From assembly GCA_030737835.1 (NCBI GenBank), contig CM060857.1, positions 9,330,145 through 9,394,144 of the forward strand: a stretch of DNA of 64,000 nt. The letters run 5' to 3'. The notes beneath the pieces are model-generated. The model saw only the letters and a list, made by a program, of their open reading frames with translations, was not told where the DNA came from and did not search any database. Origin of the DNA: Acorus gramineus. Taxonomy: Eukaryota; Streptophyta; Magnoliopsida; Acorales; Acoraceae. Below are positions 47,630 to 58,537 of this stretch, piece after piece. Position 1 is the stretch's first letter; the number at the start of each line of letters is the position of its first letter. The position numbers and the translations under genes are program-made.

Positions 47630-48470
47630 TCTTTTTTTTTCTTCTGTTCCCATCGACAGAAAGGTGGCCCATGATATATAAATACATAGATATCCTATAT
47701 ATGTGTCTAACCCATTCTAGAACCACATGGAGGACTTTTCTGTTCCCATCGACATGAGTATTGTCTAGGAAATTTAAAAACTTAGACACTACATATGTCT
47801 AATACATTTTACAACATATGGATTGATTTTTCTGTTTCCATAGACAGAAATATTGTCTAGAATATTTAAAAACTTAGACATTACATATGTCCAACCCATT
47901 CCAGAACTTATGGATTGATTTTTTTTGTTTCCATAGACATAAGTATTGTCTAGAAAATTAAAAATCTTAGACACTGCATATGTCTAACCCATTCCAGAAC
48001 CTATGGATTGATTTTTCTGTATCTACAGATAGGAGTACTGTCTAGAATATTTAACAACTTAGATATTGCATGTGTCTAACCCATTCCAGAACCTAGGGGT
48101 TTTCATACTATTCCCATCGACAGGAAGAATGTCTAGGGTTTATAAAATTTTAGACATTCAATGTGTCTAACTCAATCCAAAACCTACGGGTTTTTCATAT
48201 TGTTAACCTAGACAATTCGATTGTCTAGGTTATATAAATACATAGACATTTAGTGTGTCTAACCCATTCCAGAACCAAACTGAGGATTTTTCTGTTCCTA
48301 TTGACAAAAGTGTTGTCTAAGTAATTTTGGGACATAGACACCGCATGTGTCTAACCCTATTCAAAACCTACGGGTGTTTTATACAGTTTCCATTGATGGA
48401 AAAAATATTTAAGATTGATAATGTTGTAGACACTCTATGTGTCTAACCCTATCCAGAAAAGACGGATAAG
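47630..48470 (+). repeat. 92-bp minisatellite, 9 units
   Basis: The marker tgtctaa(c)cc begins at 47704, 47796, 47888, 47981, 48073, 48164, 48256, 48348 and 48440, a period of 91-93 bp. Each unit also has ttcccat(c)gaca, ttgtctag and cttagaca, i.e. alternating TAGACA and TGTCTA motifs in opposite orientation. It lies in the right third of the Mutator-like element. Confidence 0.92.
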
Positions 48471-48624
48471 GAGTATGTGTAGGTTTGTCCAAACCAAATT
48501 GATAGGGTGGTGGCAGCTAGAAGGTGGTGCCCTTAATTATCATACCTTAGAAGTGTTTGAATGTCTTTGATTAGTTGGGGAGGTGGTGCCTAAAGTGGTT
48601 CAAGTGGTGGCAATATCTCTCCCC

Positions 48625-48900
48625 AAAACACATTCTCATTTGGGCTATTGTTCATAATATTTTTTTGTGGATTAAAAAGATTTCTTTACAATGCATTGGC
48701 GGAATCAATCATTTTAAACTGCCAATCACAAAATGCAAGTTGCAATGACATCACAAAAGCACACACAATAATCTCTCTCCCCCAACTCTCACCATCCTAA
48801 AATGTAATGCCATTACACTGTCAAAAGTCTTCTTTTCTGCTCTGCTAAAAAAAAAAAATCTGAACCTCTTAAAAATCTGAGCAAAAGATCATTTGGTCTC
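48625..48900 (+). repeat. Right part of the duplicated starch synthase 2 promoter segment
   Basis: The segment acacattctcat...ctgaacctctta matches 49671-49870 closely, including ttgttcataatatttttt, caatcattttaaactgcc and gccattacactgtcaaaa. It lacks the downstream leader and exon, so it is a promoter-only copy. Confidence 0.75.
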
Positions 48901-49670
48901 TTTAAAAAAGAGGGGAGGTATTTATCGACTTAACTAAAGTTCGGTTCACAGTTACTTCATTTGGTTAAGAGTTAGGTTTTTTTTTTTTTTTTTCGTTTAC
49001 TTTATTATTTTATTATTATACCTCAAGTAAAATGATGCATCGCTTTTCATCAAGAATCTTTTGCTTGTCCATAGAAGAAGAGTTATCAGATAAATAAAAT
49101 ACACAAACGATATAATACTCATTGCATGATCATGTTATATGTCCTAAAATCACTTTTATCTCCCGGTTAATTCACGGTTAACTTATCAGAACATAAAGCT
49201 TCTATTGATTGTAGAGAAAAAAATGATTTTCTATTAATTTTTTTTTAATTTAGATAATTTTGCCTTTTACATTTATCTTATTCGAACATAATATTGATTT
49301 AGGATCTATTTGGGACCGCGGTATCAATCTTGTTCAATAAAGTGAATAAACGGTGGTACATAATCATTCTTTTCAGGGCTTATTAAATGTAAGCTATTTT
49401 TGCTTATGATTCACTGTTTAAACTGTTCAAACGCAGACGCAATAATTTTATTTGAATCCACAGTAACATTAAATAGAGTTTTCCGTCACGGATCTAAACA
49501 AGACTTTAGATGAATAAATATAAATAGAATATTATAAACATTTATATTCTATTATGACTACTATTTGATAGAGCATTATTGTTAAGAGGGTCTGGACTTC
49601 AATTATTGCAACCTACACTGAAAGTCCTAGTTATCACATGGCATCAAAATAAAACGGGTCAAAAAACGTG
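48901..49670. other. AT-rich spacer and distal promoter of starch synthase 2
   Basis: No gene. From about 49430 it matches the segment at 45100-45361. A T run lies at 48978-48995. Confidence 0.5.
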
Positions 49671-50029
49671 ACAAAACACATTCTCATCTGGGCATTGTTC
49701 ATAATATTTTTTTTCGTGGATCAGAAAGATTTATTACAATGCATTGGGGAATCAATCATTTTAAACTGCCTCTCACCCCTCCCCCCCTCCCCCCTAAAAT
49801 GTAACGCCATTACACTGTCAAAAATCTTCTTTTCTGCTCCGCAAAGAAAATTCTGAACCTCTTAAAAGTCCCCCCTTTTTTGTGCTCCCTATAGATCCCT
49901 CCATTTTAAAGGGAAACAAAAAACACAGTGAGCTGAAGAACAGAAAAAGAAATTCGAAAGAATACAAAGATCTCTTCTTTTGCTGTGCTTCTCAATCCAT
50001 GAAACTCTGCTCATAGCGTCTGAGACAGT
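49671..50029 (+). promoter_or_regulatory. Promoter and leader of the starch synthase 2 exon, with a short upstream ORF
   Basis: A GA-rich leader (gaacagaaaaagaaattcga) precedes the ATG. It contains a six-codon upstream frame, ATG at 49999 to TAG at 50014-50016, encoding MKLCS, 13 bp before the main ATG. Such a short uORF would be expected to lower or modulate translation. No clear TATA box is seen. Confidence 0.5.
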
Positions 50030-50446
50030 ATGGCCTCAATTGGGTCTCTCTCGTTCTCCGTCGAAAGCGCGGTGACGGCGGAGGCTTCACTTCTTCGCAG
50101 CAAGAGCCATCTCAGACGAAGTAGATTGGGCTTCGTGTTTCGGGAAGGTGGTTCCCCTTATCGTGGCGTGGGTCTCTCTAAAACAAGGTTTCGGGGGCTC
50201 TTCGGGGGAGAATTGTTGCTGGGTTTTTCTTCGAATGGGTTGAGGACGCATTGTAGGTGCGGCGGAGGGCGTGTTTTGGGGGGATTTAGAGTGAGAGGGG
50301 TTGGTGAAAGCGGTTCTGAGGGCGGTGGAGAAGAGGAGGTGGTGGAAGAGAGGGGTAGTGGCAGTGATGCTGAAGAGGATGCTTTGCAAGCGACGATCGA
50401 GAAGAGCAAGAAAGTTTTGGCAATGCAGAAGGACCTTCTCCAGCAG
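50030..50446 (+). CDS. SS2: Starch synthase 2, exon 1 only
   Basis: 139 codons ending exactly at a donor (CTCCAGCAG before GTGC at 50447). The N-terminus MASIGSLSFSVE and the Arg/Ser-rich stretch after it form a plastid transit peptide, followed by an acidic linker. The end, ALQATIEKSKKVLAMQKDLL then QQ, matches the conserved coiled segment just before the IAERRK box of plant starch synthase II (compare potato SS2). The full enzyme elongates amylopectin chains from ADP-glucose. The GT5/GT1 catalytic domains would be encoded by later exons, but none is found downstream: after about 320 bp of intron-like sequence, malate dehydrogenase debris begins. Either the gene is truncated or its intron was invaded by a large block. 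The frame itself is intact. Confidence 0.8.
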
Positions 50447-50766
50447 GTGCTTTAACTTTTAGGCATGCGTTTCTGTTTAATATTGGGAATTCTCTTGTGG
50501 GTGTCTGTGATTTGTTTGAAAAATGCCTGCTTTTTGTGTTATATGTGGGGATTGATTTCATTGGGATAACTGAAGATTGTGTATATTGTGTGAATGTATA
50601 ATAGGAAATGTAGTGTGTTTTGAGCACACACACATATATATTTCTAGGCAATTGAACAATAAGCTCATTAATTCAAGGAAGAAAATAGCTCGACTAATTG
50701 AAGAAGACGAGCTGAAAGGGAAGTCAACCCCCACAACCAAAAAAGGATAATCCTTCCTAGCCATAG
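50447..50766 (+). other. Start of starch synthase 2 intron 1
   Basis: T-rich after a good donor (caggtgcttt). It ends abruptly where malate dehydrogenase-derived sequence begins at about 50767. No exon 2 (expected to begin IAERR) is found here. Confidence 0.5.
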
Positions 50767-50925
50767 AAGCGTAGAAGCACTGATTTCAGCTGATTTACAG
50801 AACCTCATGGATTACGAGGCAAATGCTCTTGAAGAACTGAAACCGGGGTTGAAGGCCAGCATCGAAATGAGTATTTCTTTTGCACAGAAGTAGGAGGGAG
50901 CCCCGACATCTGTTTGAGCAAACTC
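50767..50925 (+). pseudogene. Malate dehydrogenase C-terminal fragment, copy B
   Basis: It encodes EALISADLQNLMDYEANALE then ELKPGLKASIEMSISFAQK, an in-frame TAG, EGAPTSV and the final TGA. The same stretch ends the intact enzyme (366-416). The internal TAG replaces Gln. The homologous 3' flank is interrupted by about 550 bp of unrelated sequence (50926-51470) and resumes at 51475. Confidence 0.9.
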
Positions 50926-52678
50926 ACCTATGTTTCCAAAAAGAGTCACTTATGCGCTTATACTAGAGTTGGTTAATTTAACTTTGAGAATGTAACTGCA
51001 TAAAGGATGATGTTAAGTTTAAAGAAATGATGTTTTATACCATGATTCTTGTAATAACCCAAACCTCTTATCGATGCTTATGCTATTCTCTTATATGTTT
51101 GGATTGATGGATAACATAATCATACGCTTAGGTTATCCTATTTGGTTTTAATTTTGTTAATCCTCAAGATGAAGTAGTTTGATTGAGCTTTAAACATCGG
51201 ATATTCAGTTTTGAATCATCTTTCATACAAAAGTAGAACTAGATCATTTGGATTTATGTAGCAAAAGTTATTGCTATTTTTCCAATTATATCTTGTAGAT
51301 GAGAAAACCTGGCACCATCACTGTTTCTTGTTTATCGCATATTTTTTAATAGTCGGAGGGGATATTTGAGCTTGACATAAACAAAAAGCTGTAGATATTT
51401 TTCTTGGCCTTCCAATGGGTAGTTGAATTACTTAATTTGGAGCTATATTGAGGAAGTTATGATTTTTGTACGGTGGGGGTCTTAACAATGAAGAATGAAA
51501 TATGGTGCGTCTTTGTTAGGCGTACTGTTCCATTTCAGTTTTGCAGGATAGTAGATTTATATGAACATACAGTCGTTATAGCAGTCCTGATGTGTGTCAA
51601 AGAAACATGCAAGATTTTTGTTGAGTGCTGTTACACATTTTTTTTTTCCAGCCCTAATTCCAGTTTTATATGCATCGATAGAAATTCACCGAAGCGTATT
51701 CTCACATTAACGATGTATATGCGTTGATATAATTTTTTCATATTTTTTATAAATGCATCCATACAATTCATTGGAGTATATACTTTATTTTTATAAAAGC
51801 ATATACCTCATTAGATGATGTATGCTATTTAAAAAAAATTCAAAACACATGGAGACTGGAATTAAGGCTGGAAGTAGGACTATACGTAACATTATCCATT
51901 TTTGTTTGAATCATTTGATGTTTGTCAAAGAAACATATAATAGATTTTCATTTGAATCATTTGGTGCACCATTCTTGTATTACCTTACTGGTGCAGTTTT
52001 TTGGCTAATGGGAAACCCTAAACACCGGTTTACAAGTAGTGATCATCTTCCTGGCCATGCCTCCTTTACTTTATGTTATGAATCGTTTTCCAATATGTCA
52101 TGTGACTATGATTTCTTACATGACAATGATTTCTCGCCTCTTGTGGGGTGTTTTTCTTTTAACAATTTCATTTTCGCCACTCAAAACTTATATGCATTTA
52201 GTCACAATTATTAACTTTGCTTATCTTCATGTCAATTTCTCCAATACAGTTGATTTCCATAGCATAAACAAGTTCTTATAAATGCATTTAACATATGTGA
52301 ATTAGCCATTAAAAATGATGTACAATTCAGTTACTTGTACATACATTGTTCCAGTGGAACAACCGTATTGTGGTTTTGGTTTCCAAGGTGATTGTTATAC
52401 CTTGGTCATATGCCACGGTTTTGAAAATAAACGGTTTGTCAATTATTAATGTGAGTTTCCTGGATGTCTTTCGACTACATTGATATGAAGATAAGCAGAG
52501 ATGAACATCTCTATCCCCCTGTCTTGACCTTGCCTCCTATAGATTGGAACCTATTGTCTTTCCAAAGATAATGCACAGAAAAACATACTAACATTTGCAT
52601 GCTAAACCCATAACTTGTTACAATTAGCAACAAAAATCTGATTAAATACTAACATTTATTTTCTGTTCATTCCCCCTC
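50926..52678 (+). other. Copy B of the malate dehydrogenase 3' flank, with two insertions
   Basis: Segments 51475-51620 and 51895-52678 match 35340-35490 and 35450-36240 of the intact locus. Two non-homologous insertions interrupt them: 50926-51470, and 51620-51895, a palindromic MITE-like element with ccagccctaattccag near its left end and ctggaattaaggctgg near its right end. A short segment (tgtttgtcaaagaaacat) is duplicated at the second junction. Confidence 0.75.
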
Positions 52679-54601
52679 TTAAAACGAAGGGAACTCGATC
52701 TGCGAAGAGCACCTGTTCCTGGGAAACAGAGGACAATTAATGAGGCTGGTCCCCGAAGAGTCGACGCACATGTAAATCTGATATAACTGGCTGTTCCTCG
52801 ACTCATCAACGTTGCACTCTATCCCAGGCGTGTACCCGGTCCCTTCCTTGATCGCTTCTTTGATGCTTTTCAGGCCGTAGAACCCGCCATCCGGTTCGAT
52901 CCCTGGAATCATTATATCAATGAAGTAAGCATCATCAGGCCTTAATATTGTGTTTGATGGGTTTGATGATGATGTATGTTTATTACCTGAGGATTTCAGG
53001 ATTTGGAGGAGATTGAGTTGGTCCTTGAGTTTGAGAGCTGTTTCGAAGTAGGCGTGATGGTCGAGCACGGATTCGGAGCAGGTGCCGTGTTTTTCCCACT
53101 CGTGTTTCCAGAATTTGAGGCCGTTGCCACTCGGACAGGCGAGCGTCGGCCAGTCTGATTGCATTTTGGGTATCAGGTTGGATATCTGCACATGTGATCA
53201 GGCAACCTTGATCATGTCATTTAGTAATCTAAATCTAAAATTTGTCTCATTGCATCACTCTATTGATTTTTTACTGTGACTTTCTTTTAAAGAAAAGATG
53301 GAACATTTTGGCTATACACAATGGATAATGGACAAAAGATGGAAGATTTTGTCTTTACTATCACTAAATTTTTGTAAAAATATTTAAAGACCTTGCCTAT
53401 ACCTCAAATTTTGTTTCGGTAAAATACGAATAATATCTTGATATATTGAATAAAGGTACAAGATTATAATCATTCATTTGATATGTTATTCGCGGACCCC
53501 ATTGGTATACAGTGTACTTCTGCTAACGTGGAAGGAAGGATTGCTTCCCAGGAATCTGGGACGCTAATGGAAAAAAACAGAAAGATCAACGAAAACCGAA
53601 TACGGAAGTCTCTTGCCCTTATCACGTCACAAAGTGGTTATCCATCACCTCATGGTACAAATTTGTTTGGGTGATACAAACACAAATACAACTAAGAATG
53701 AAAAAATGGTACGATTTAGATTTATAAAATTTAGAGGCCATGTAAATAGATATTTTTGTATATGGATAAACAATCAAACTTTGCATGATTGAACACAGAA
53801 TTTCAAACGTAATTTTTTCAGGTGTGAATCATAAAGAAAATGAGAATGAACTCCAAACCAGTTTATACGAGAATGAGAAGAAATTACAAAAAATCAATTT
53901 TTTTTTACATGTCAATTTATCTGTTTATAAATTAAAATATAATAGATTAATTTCAACAAAGTGTTACAATAAAATATTTATTTTAGTTTCAACAACACAG
54001 CTTCATAACCTCAAGATCAGAATCTGCTCATATTCGTTCTCTAAAAAAAAAAAAAAAGATCAATAAAGGTACCTTGGATGAATCAAAAGGATTATCAGGA
54101 TCACAATCGGACGGATAGGATCCATCATTGTAATTTGGCCACAATCCATGGATGCTGAAATCTGCTTCTGGCTTTCCTGTTGTAGGGTAACAACAGCTTT
54201 GCTTCGTATCACAATATGATCCCGGCCACTGCATTCAACAACAAAAGCATTCAAATCTTTGTTTTAAAATAACATATATTATTATCTATATTTGTTTACG
54301 AATTGGACAAAAAGTAACATGTTCATATATACTCAAATAACCATATATACACATGTTTGTTTCTTTACTTTTCTCTTGTTCTATTGACTGTCTTTCTTCT
54401 GTTCCTCTCATCTCTAATTCGAACATTGTCTGTTTTGATATTTTCTATTTAAATAGATACACCCACATTTCATAAAAAAAAAAAAAAAAAACTAAGACTA
54501 ACCTGTTGAACGAAGTAGAAGAAATCGAAATCCTGTCCAGTGGAAATGGAAACATAGAATATTAAAAATAGAGCACATAATGAAGCAACAGGAATTTTCA
54601 T
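52679..54601 (-). CDS. S-like ribonuclease, RNase T2 family (four exons)
   Basis: Exons 54503-54601, 54073-54228, 52987-53185 and 52679-52902 have GT-AG junctions and join in frame to 225 aa, normal for S-like RNases. Residues 1-21 (MKIPVASLCALFLIFYVSIS) are a signal peptide, so the enzyme enters the secretory route to the vacuole or apoplast. CAS I is FSIHGLWPNY with His60. CAS II is WKHEWEKHGT with His113, Glu114 and His118. Multiple cysteines (SYCDTKQSCCYP, DCDPDN, ECN, INCP, NRC) match the disulfide set. Such RNases cleave RNA through 2',3'-cyclic phosphates and are commonly induced by phosphate starvation, wounding or senescence. The simple structure and lack of a self-incompatibility locus context favour the S-like class. 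It lies tail-to-tail with the dead malate dehydrogenase copy. Confidence 0.96.
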
Positions 54602-54665
54602 GGTTGTTTGCTTGTTTGTTTGATTGTATGTTTGTGTGAGAGATGATTTTAAGAGTGCAAGAGAC

Positions 54666-54677
54666 TATATTTATAGG
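54666..54677 (-). promoter_or_regulatory. TATA box of the RNase T2 gene
   Basis: On the minus strand CCTATAAATATA lies about 65-76 bp before the ATG. It is followed by a leader rich in caaacaaacaa repeats, typical of plant 5'UTRs. Confidence 0.7.
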
Positions 54678-54963
54678 CAAATACATTGGCATATAAGATG
54701 CGCATATTCAAGGTACTTAAATATGTATTTCCTTTTATTGGTTGGATTGAATTGGATTTCAATGTATGTGATAGTGATAGCGTACAAAATTATGGAAACG
54801 TTTGTTTTATATAAAGAAAATAATATATGTGCAGTGTACTGAATAGGTCGTGGCAATAAAGAAACTTTATTGATGAATTAATGATGGAAAATAAAAGACT
54901 TCATCATTTTATAATTTGGTTACACTAAAAACTGGATTTTGGTGGAGAGTTGGATATTTTTGT
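54678..54963. other. Upstream region of the RNase T2 gene, nothing else recognised
   Basis: AT-rich. No further motif is claimed. Confidence 0.4.
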
Positions 54964-55378
54964 GGGAAAATTAATTCCAGGTCCTCCGAGGGACCCCTAC
55001 ATTGATTTTTAAATCACTGAAATATTTGAATTTATTTTAGGTCCCCGAGTTAATTAAAGTATTATTTCTAGGTCATTCTATCCAATGGGGTTATCTTTTA
55101 CCATTTTTTCTAATCTTATGGTTTTCACATTATTAAATTGTACACAGACATGTTAATAGTGTACATAGATAATTTAACAATGTACACAGATTTGTTAACA
55201 CTATACACAAATGACGGAAGGGTAAAAATGAAAAATATAATAGTAAAATTAACCATGTTCAAACAAAAGGATCTAGAAATAATAAAAAATGAGGTTTGAG
55301 AACTTAAAAATAAATTCAGATGTTTTAGAGACTTAAAAATAATTCAAGGATAACTCGATGGACCCGGGATTAATTTCC
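54964..55378. repeat. Foldback MITE, GGGAAAATTAATTCC type
   Basis: The left end ggaaaattaattccaggtcc and the right end ggacccgggattaatttcc are inverted. Further mirrored phrases occur at atttctaggtc / gatctagaaat and tttttaaatcactgaaat / cttaaaaataaattcaga. The centre contains attaacaatgtacacaga-type motifs like those near 17420. No coding sequence. Confidence 0.65.
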
Positions 55379-56025
55379 TTTTTTTTTTTTAATATCAAAC
55401 GTGGGCATCTTGAAGGAATATAATAATTTCTAATGGTGGCAATATTAGATGTTTATTTAAAAAGGTTTATATTATATTATAAATATAAACGTATAATAAT
55501 GTAGTAGTTAAAATCAATCGTCATTCAACTTGTATAAAAAAAAAATTACCAAAAAATAAAACTTAAATAAAATCATTGTTTAGTCTGTCTAAAGTCCATG
55601 GCATTCAACTTGTATAAAATCATTTTTTTACAAAAAAATAAAATTTATGTAAAATCATTGTATTGTCTGTCTATAACAAACATTTTTACACCTTAATTAT
55701 TTATTTTTGCACTTATTTTGGGAGGTTACATGGTAACTGCGTCAAATGACCTAGGCAACATACAAACATGTTATGTATTGTTTAATCAGTCTTCAGTGAG
55801 TGATTCTGATTAATAAAAAAAAATCATCAAATGTTGGGATTCATCCTCACAAAAAAATAAAAACAAATTAGAAAAGCAAAAATAGAAAATTGTAAGGCCT
55901 ATAACGCACACAATATGCAATGAATTTCTAGACATCCACAAAATATGTGCAGGAAATATGTTAAGTGATTTTTCAAAATATAATTTTATGTGTCTTGTAA
56001 GTTGAGTATTTGTTTGTAACTTTGT
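55379..56025. other. AT-rich stretch, no gene
   Basis: It contains a duplicated phrase (cattcaacttgtataaaa at about 55524 and 55603, each followed by aaaatcattgt) but nothing coding. Confidence 0.5.
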
Positions 56026-56780
56026 GTGTTGGGTTTTTAGTCCACATCAGTTAAAGAAAAAAAATATTTGGCACTATATAAAGTGTGGTGTGTATAAAGT
56101 AATGTTTATTTTAGGAATGATAAGGTGTTATGCACACGGTGCTTTAGCACCGTCCGCACACGCATGCGCGATGTGGCGCACTTGGCACTTTTATTTTTCA
56201 GTGCTAGGAGCTGGAGCCTTTTATTTTTGGCTAATCAGACGGTGGAGATCGTTCCATCAGATGCAATCTGGACCGTCTGAATGGTGGACCCGTCATATGT
56301 AAAGTGCACCGTTGGATCAATCAAGAATCGGTTACACTGATTAAGGGGTGACATTGGAAGGGTGCATCGGATGGTGATCGATATGGACCGTCGATCTTGT
56401 AACTGAAGATCCAACGGTCCAGATTGGAGGTGGTTAAGCCTCATGGGATGCTTTGAAAGGGTGCTCCTATGTCTATAAATAGACATGATTTCCTACCATT
56501 CAAACAATATCATAAAAGCTTTCTCTTTTTCCTAAAGTGTGTTCCAGTATTGGTTTTCTACAGAATCTTATACTGGGGTCTTGGTTCATTTGAGTTCATC
56601 AACAGTATTACGTTCATCATCGTCCGTGCATACGTTGGTGAAAATTGCTTCGAGTTATCCTACAGACAGATTTGTTAAACCCTGTGCACACTGTATAAAG
56701 GGCAAATATTGTTTTAAGGAAAATGACATCGTAACGCAACTCAAAGTGTTCATTTGAAGTCTCGGTCATCATTTCCAACA
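56026..56780 (+). mobile_element. Probable solo LTR or LTR-derived segment
   Basis: It begins TGTTGGGTTTTTAGTCCACA, a start often seen in plant LTRs. It contains a TATA box (ctataaatagacat near 56474) with downstream leader-like sequence, and ends near tttccaaca. No internal retrotransposon region, primer-binding site or clear TSD is found, so the limits and identity are tentative. Confidence 0.4.
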
Positions 56781-57304
56781 AAGTATACATTTCCATTAAG
56801 AAAAATGTCAAAGTCTATTTTTCAACCTCAATTCCAATTCATACATGTTTAGATTCTTTTTTTCAATATTGTATACTTTATTTATTAAGATATGTGTTTT
56901 TATAAAAAATAAAATATATATTCTAAAAAATTATATGATTATATTTATAGAAAATACAAAAATTTCTAATGAGATATAAGAGACTAAAATTGATAGTGGA
57001 ATAACCGTGTAACAACACTCTTGCCTTAGAACAAAGCTTATCCTCCTAGTCCAGTCCATGCAGTTTTCATCCATTACTTCCAATTTGAAGCACAAATAAT
57101 TTTGACCACGAGGAGTCACCAAAAGAAAGACCTCAAAAAATGGTCCCCAATTGTGATAAGGTTAGGTAGATGCACCCTTTTTTTTAAACAGAGAGAGATC
57201 CCTGTAAGCCAGAGGTGACAGTAAGAAGCAAGATCTGCTAACTGCCATAGTCAGTATTTTTTTCATGTGAACTCATGTTAGCTAATGAAGCATAATATGT
57301 CCAA

Positions 57305-57445
57305 TTTTTTTTTTTTTTTTAGAGAAACTGTAGTCATTTTTATTACAACAGAAGTATCAAAATAAACAATGGTCAAAAGTGAGAAGCATGGAAGAAATAC
57401 AAAAATGAAAGATAGCTAAAAAGAGAAACAACAAACAAGCAACAC
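57305..57445 (-). mobile_element. 5'-truncated LINE tail with 12-bp TSD
   Basis: TAATATGTCCAA occurs at 57293-57304 and 57446-57457, flanking 141 bp that on the minus strand ends tgtaataaaaatgactacag...ctct plus poly(A). Typical end of a truncated LINE insertion. Confidence 0.75.
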
Positions 57446-57666
57446 TAATATGTCCAAATTAGTGATTACAATAATAATAAAGTGAACATTGTTATCTTTC
57501 TGTGGTTGTTTCTATAGTGGTGGGTTGGTGACGCTGCTGTTGTCTGTCAGTGATTTCACGTTAAGCTTCCTTGTTTTATTGTTTTTTGGTTTCAACTTTA
57601 AGATTCCAGGTTGGCGTACAGTTATTTCTCTAAGACCCCAAATGACCTGATACAATATATATATTT

Positions 57667-58537
57667 TAGGTTGAATTACCCAAATACCCTTACAGCCAAC
57701 CCACAGTATTTTATGTGCCTAAAACGAACGCCTAATTTTTTTTCTACCCTCATCCCTTTAATTCCTCCAGCCCACAAAATTATAGTCCCCCCTCCCGTAA
57801 GTGCATATATGTTTTTTGTAACTTGAAGAACACAAAATGTAATTTCTGTAAATATTATTTGTAAATGCATATTATGTCATGTAAAAATGATAACTTGCAA
57901 AACACTAGAAAAACATACATTAATACATAACATTAATATATATATGGTTCTTATATTCTTATATCGTCATGAAGTACACACTTGTTGGTGCTTTATTTAT
58001 TTGAGTGTTTGACTAATCATTGCATCTCTAATATAGTTTGAACTGCTCTTTCTTCCTAATGATATACGCTTGCTAACTCGAAAGTGTAACAATGGGTTTG
58101 ATTTCAACCAAAATGACATGAAGATTATCAGATTAAATACATCTTAGTTCATTAGGGTAGGAAAAGAACATCGAAATGCAAACATTAGATGAATTCAAGT
58201 GCTTTGATGTATTTATTGTGATAAAATATTTTAAGGTATTATGTATCAACGTATGTTTCTCTAGTGTTTTGTATGTTAGCATTTTAAAATGACATGCATA
58301 GTAATGCACTTACAGATAATATTTACAGAAATTACATTTTGTGTTCCTAAAGTTACAGAAAACATATATGCACTTATAGGGGGGAAATTGCAATTTTGTG
58401 GTGCTGGGGGAATTAAATGGATGATGGTAGAAAAAAAATTAAGTGTTTACTGTAGGGGTAAAAATAAAATTTTAAAAGGTGGGGGCACATAAAATATTGA
58501 GGTTTGGCTGCAGGGGTATTTAAGCAATTCACCCTAT
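57667..58537. repeat. Foldback element with TAGG(G/T)TGAATT termini
   Basis: The left end taggttgaattacccaaata and the right end tatttaagcaattcacccta are inverted. Arms of about 260 bp pair through gtgcatatatgtttt / aaaacatatatgcac and attacattttgtgttc and its complement. The spacer is AT-rich. No TSD is clear. Confidence 0.7.

Larger units (their letters stand above)
45362..48624. mobile_element. Non-autonomous Mutator-like element, 3.26 kb, with 9-bp TSD
   Basis: The termini GGGCAGAGATACTCTCACCACC and, inverted, GGGGAGAGATATTGCCACCAC are flanked by a perfect 9-bp duplication AAAACACAT (45353-45361 and 48625-48633). The element interrupts a sequence whose uninterrupted copy lies at 49430-49870, so both ends are independently confirmed. 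It encodes no transposase. It carries a CT-rich segment with a small open frame (45586-45693), a decayed two-exon gene-like region (46759-47262) and a 92-bp minisatellite (47630-48470). Confidence 0.9.
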
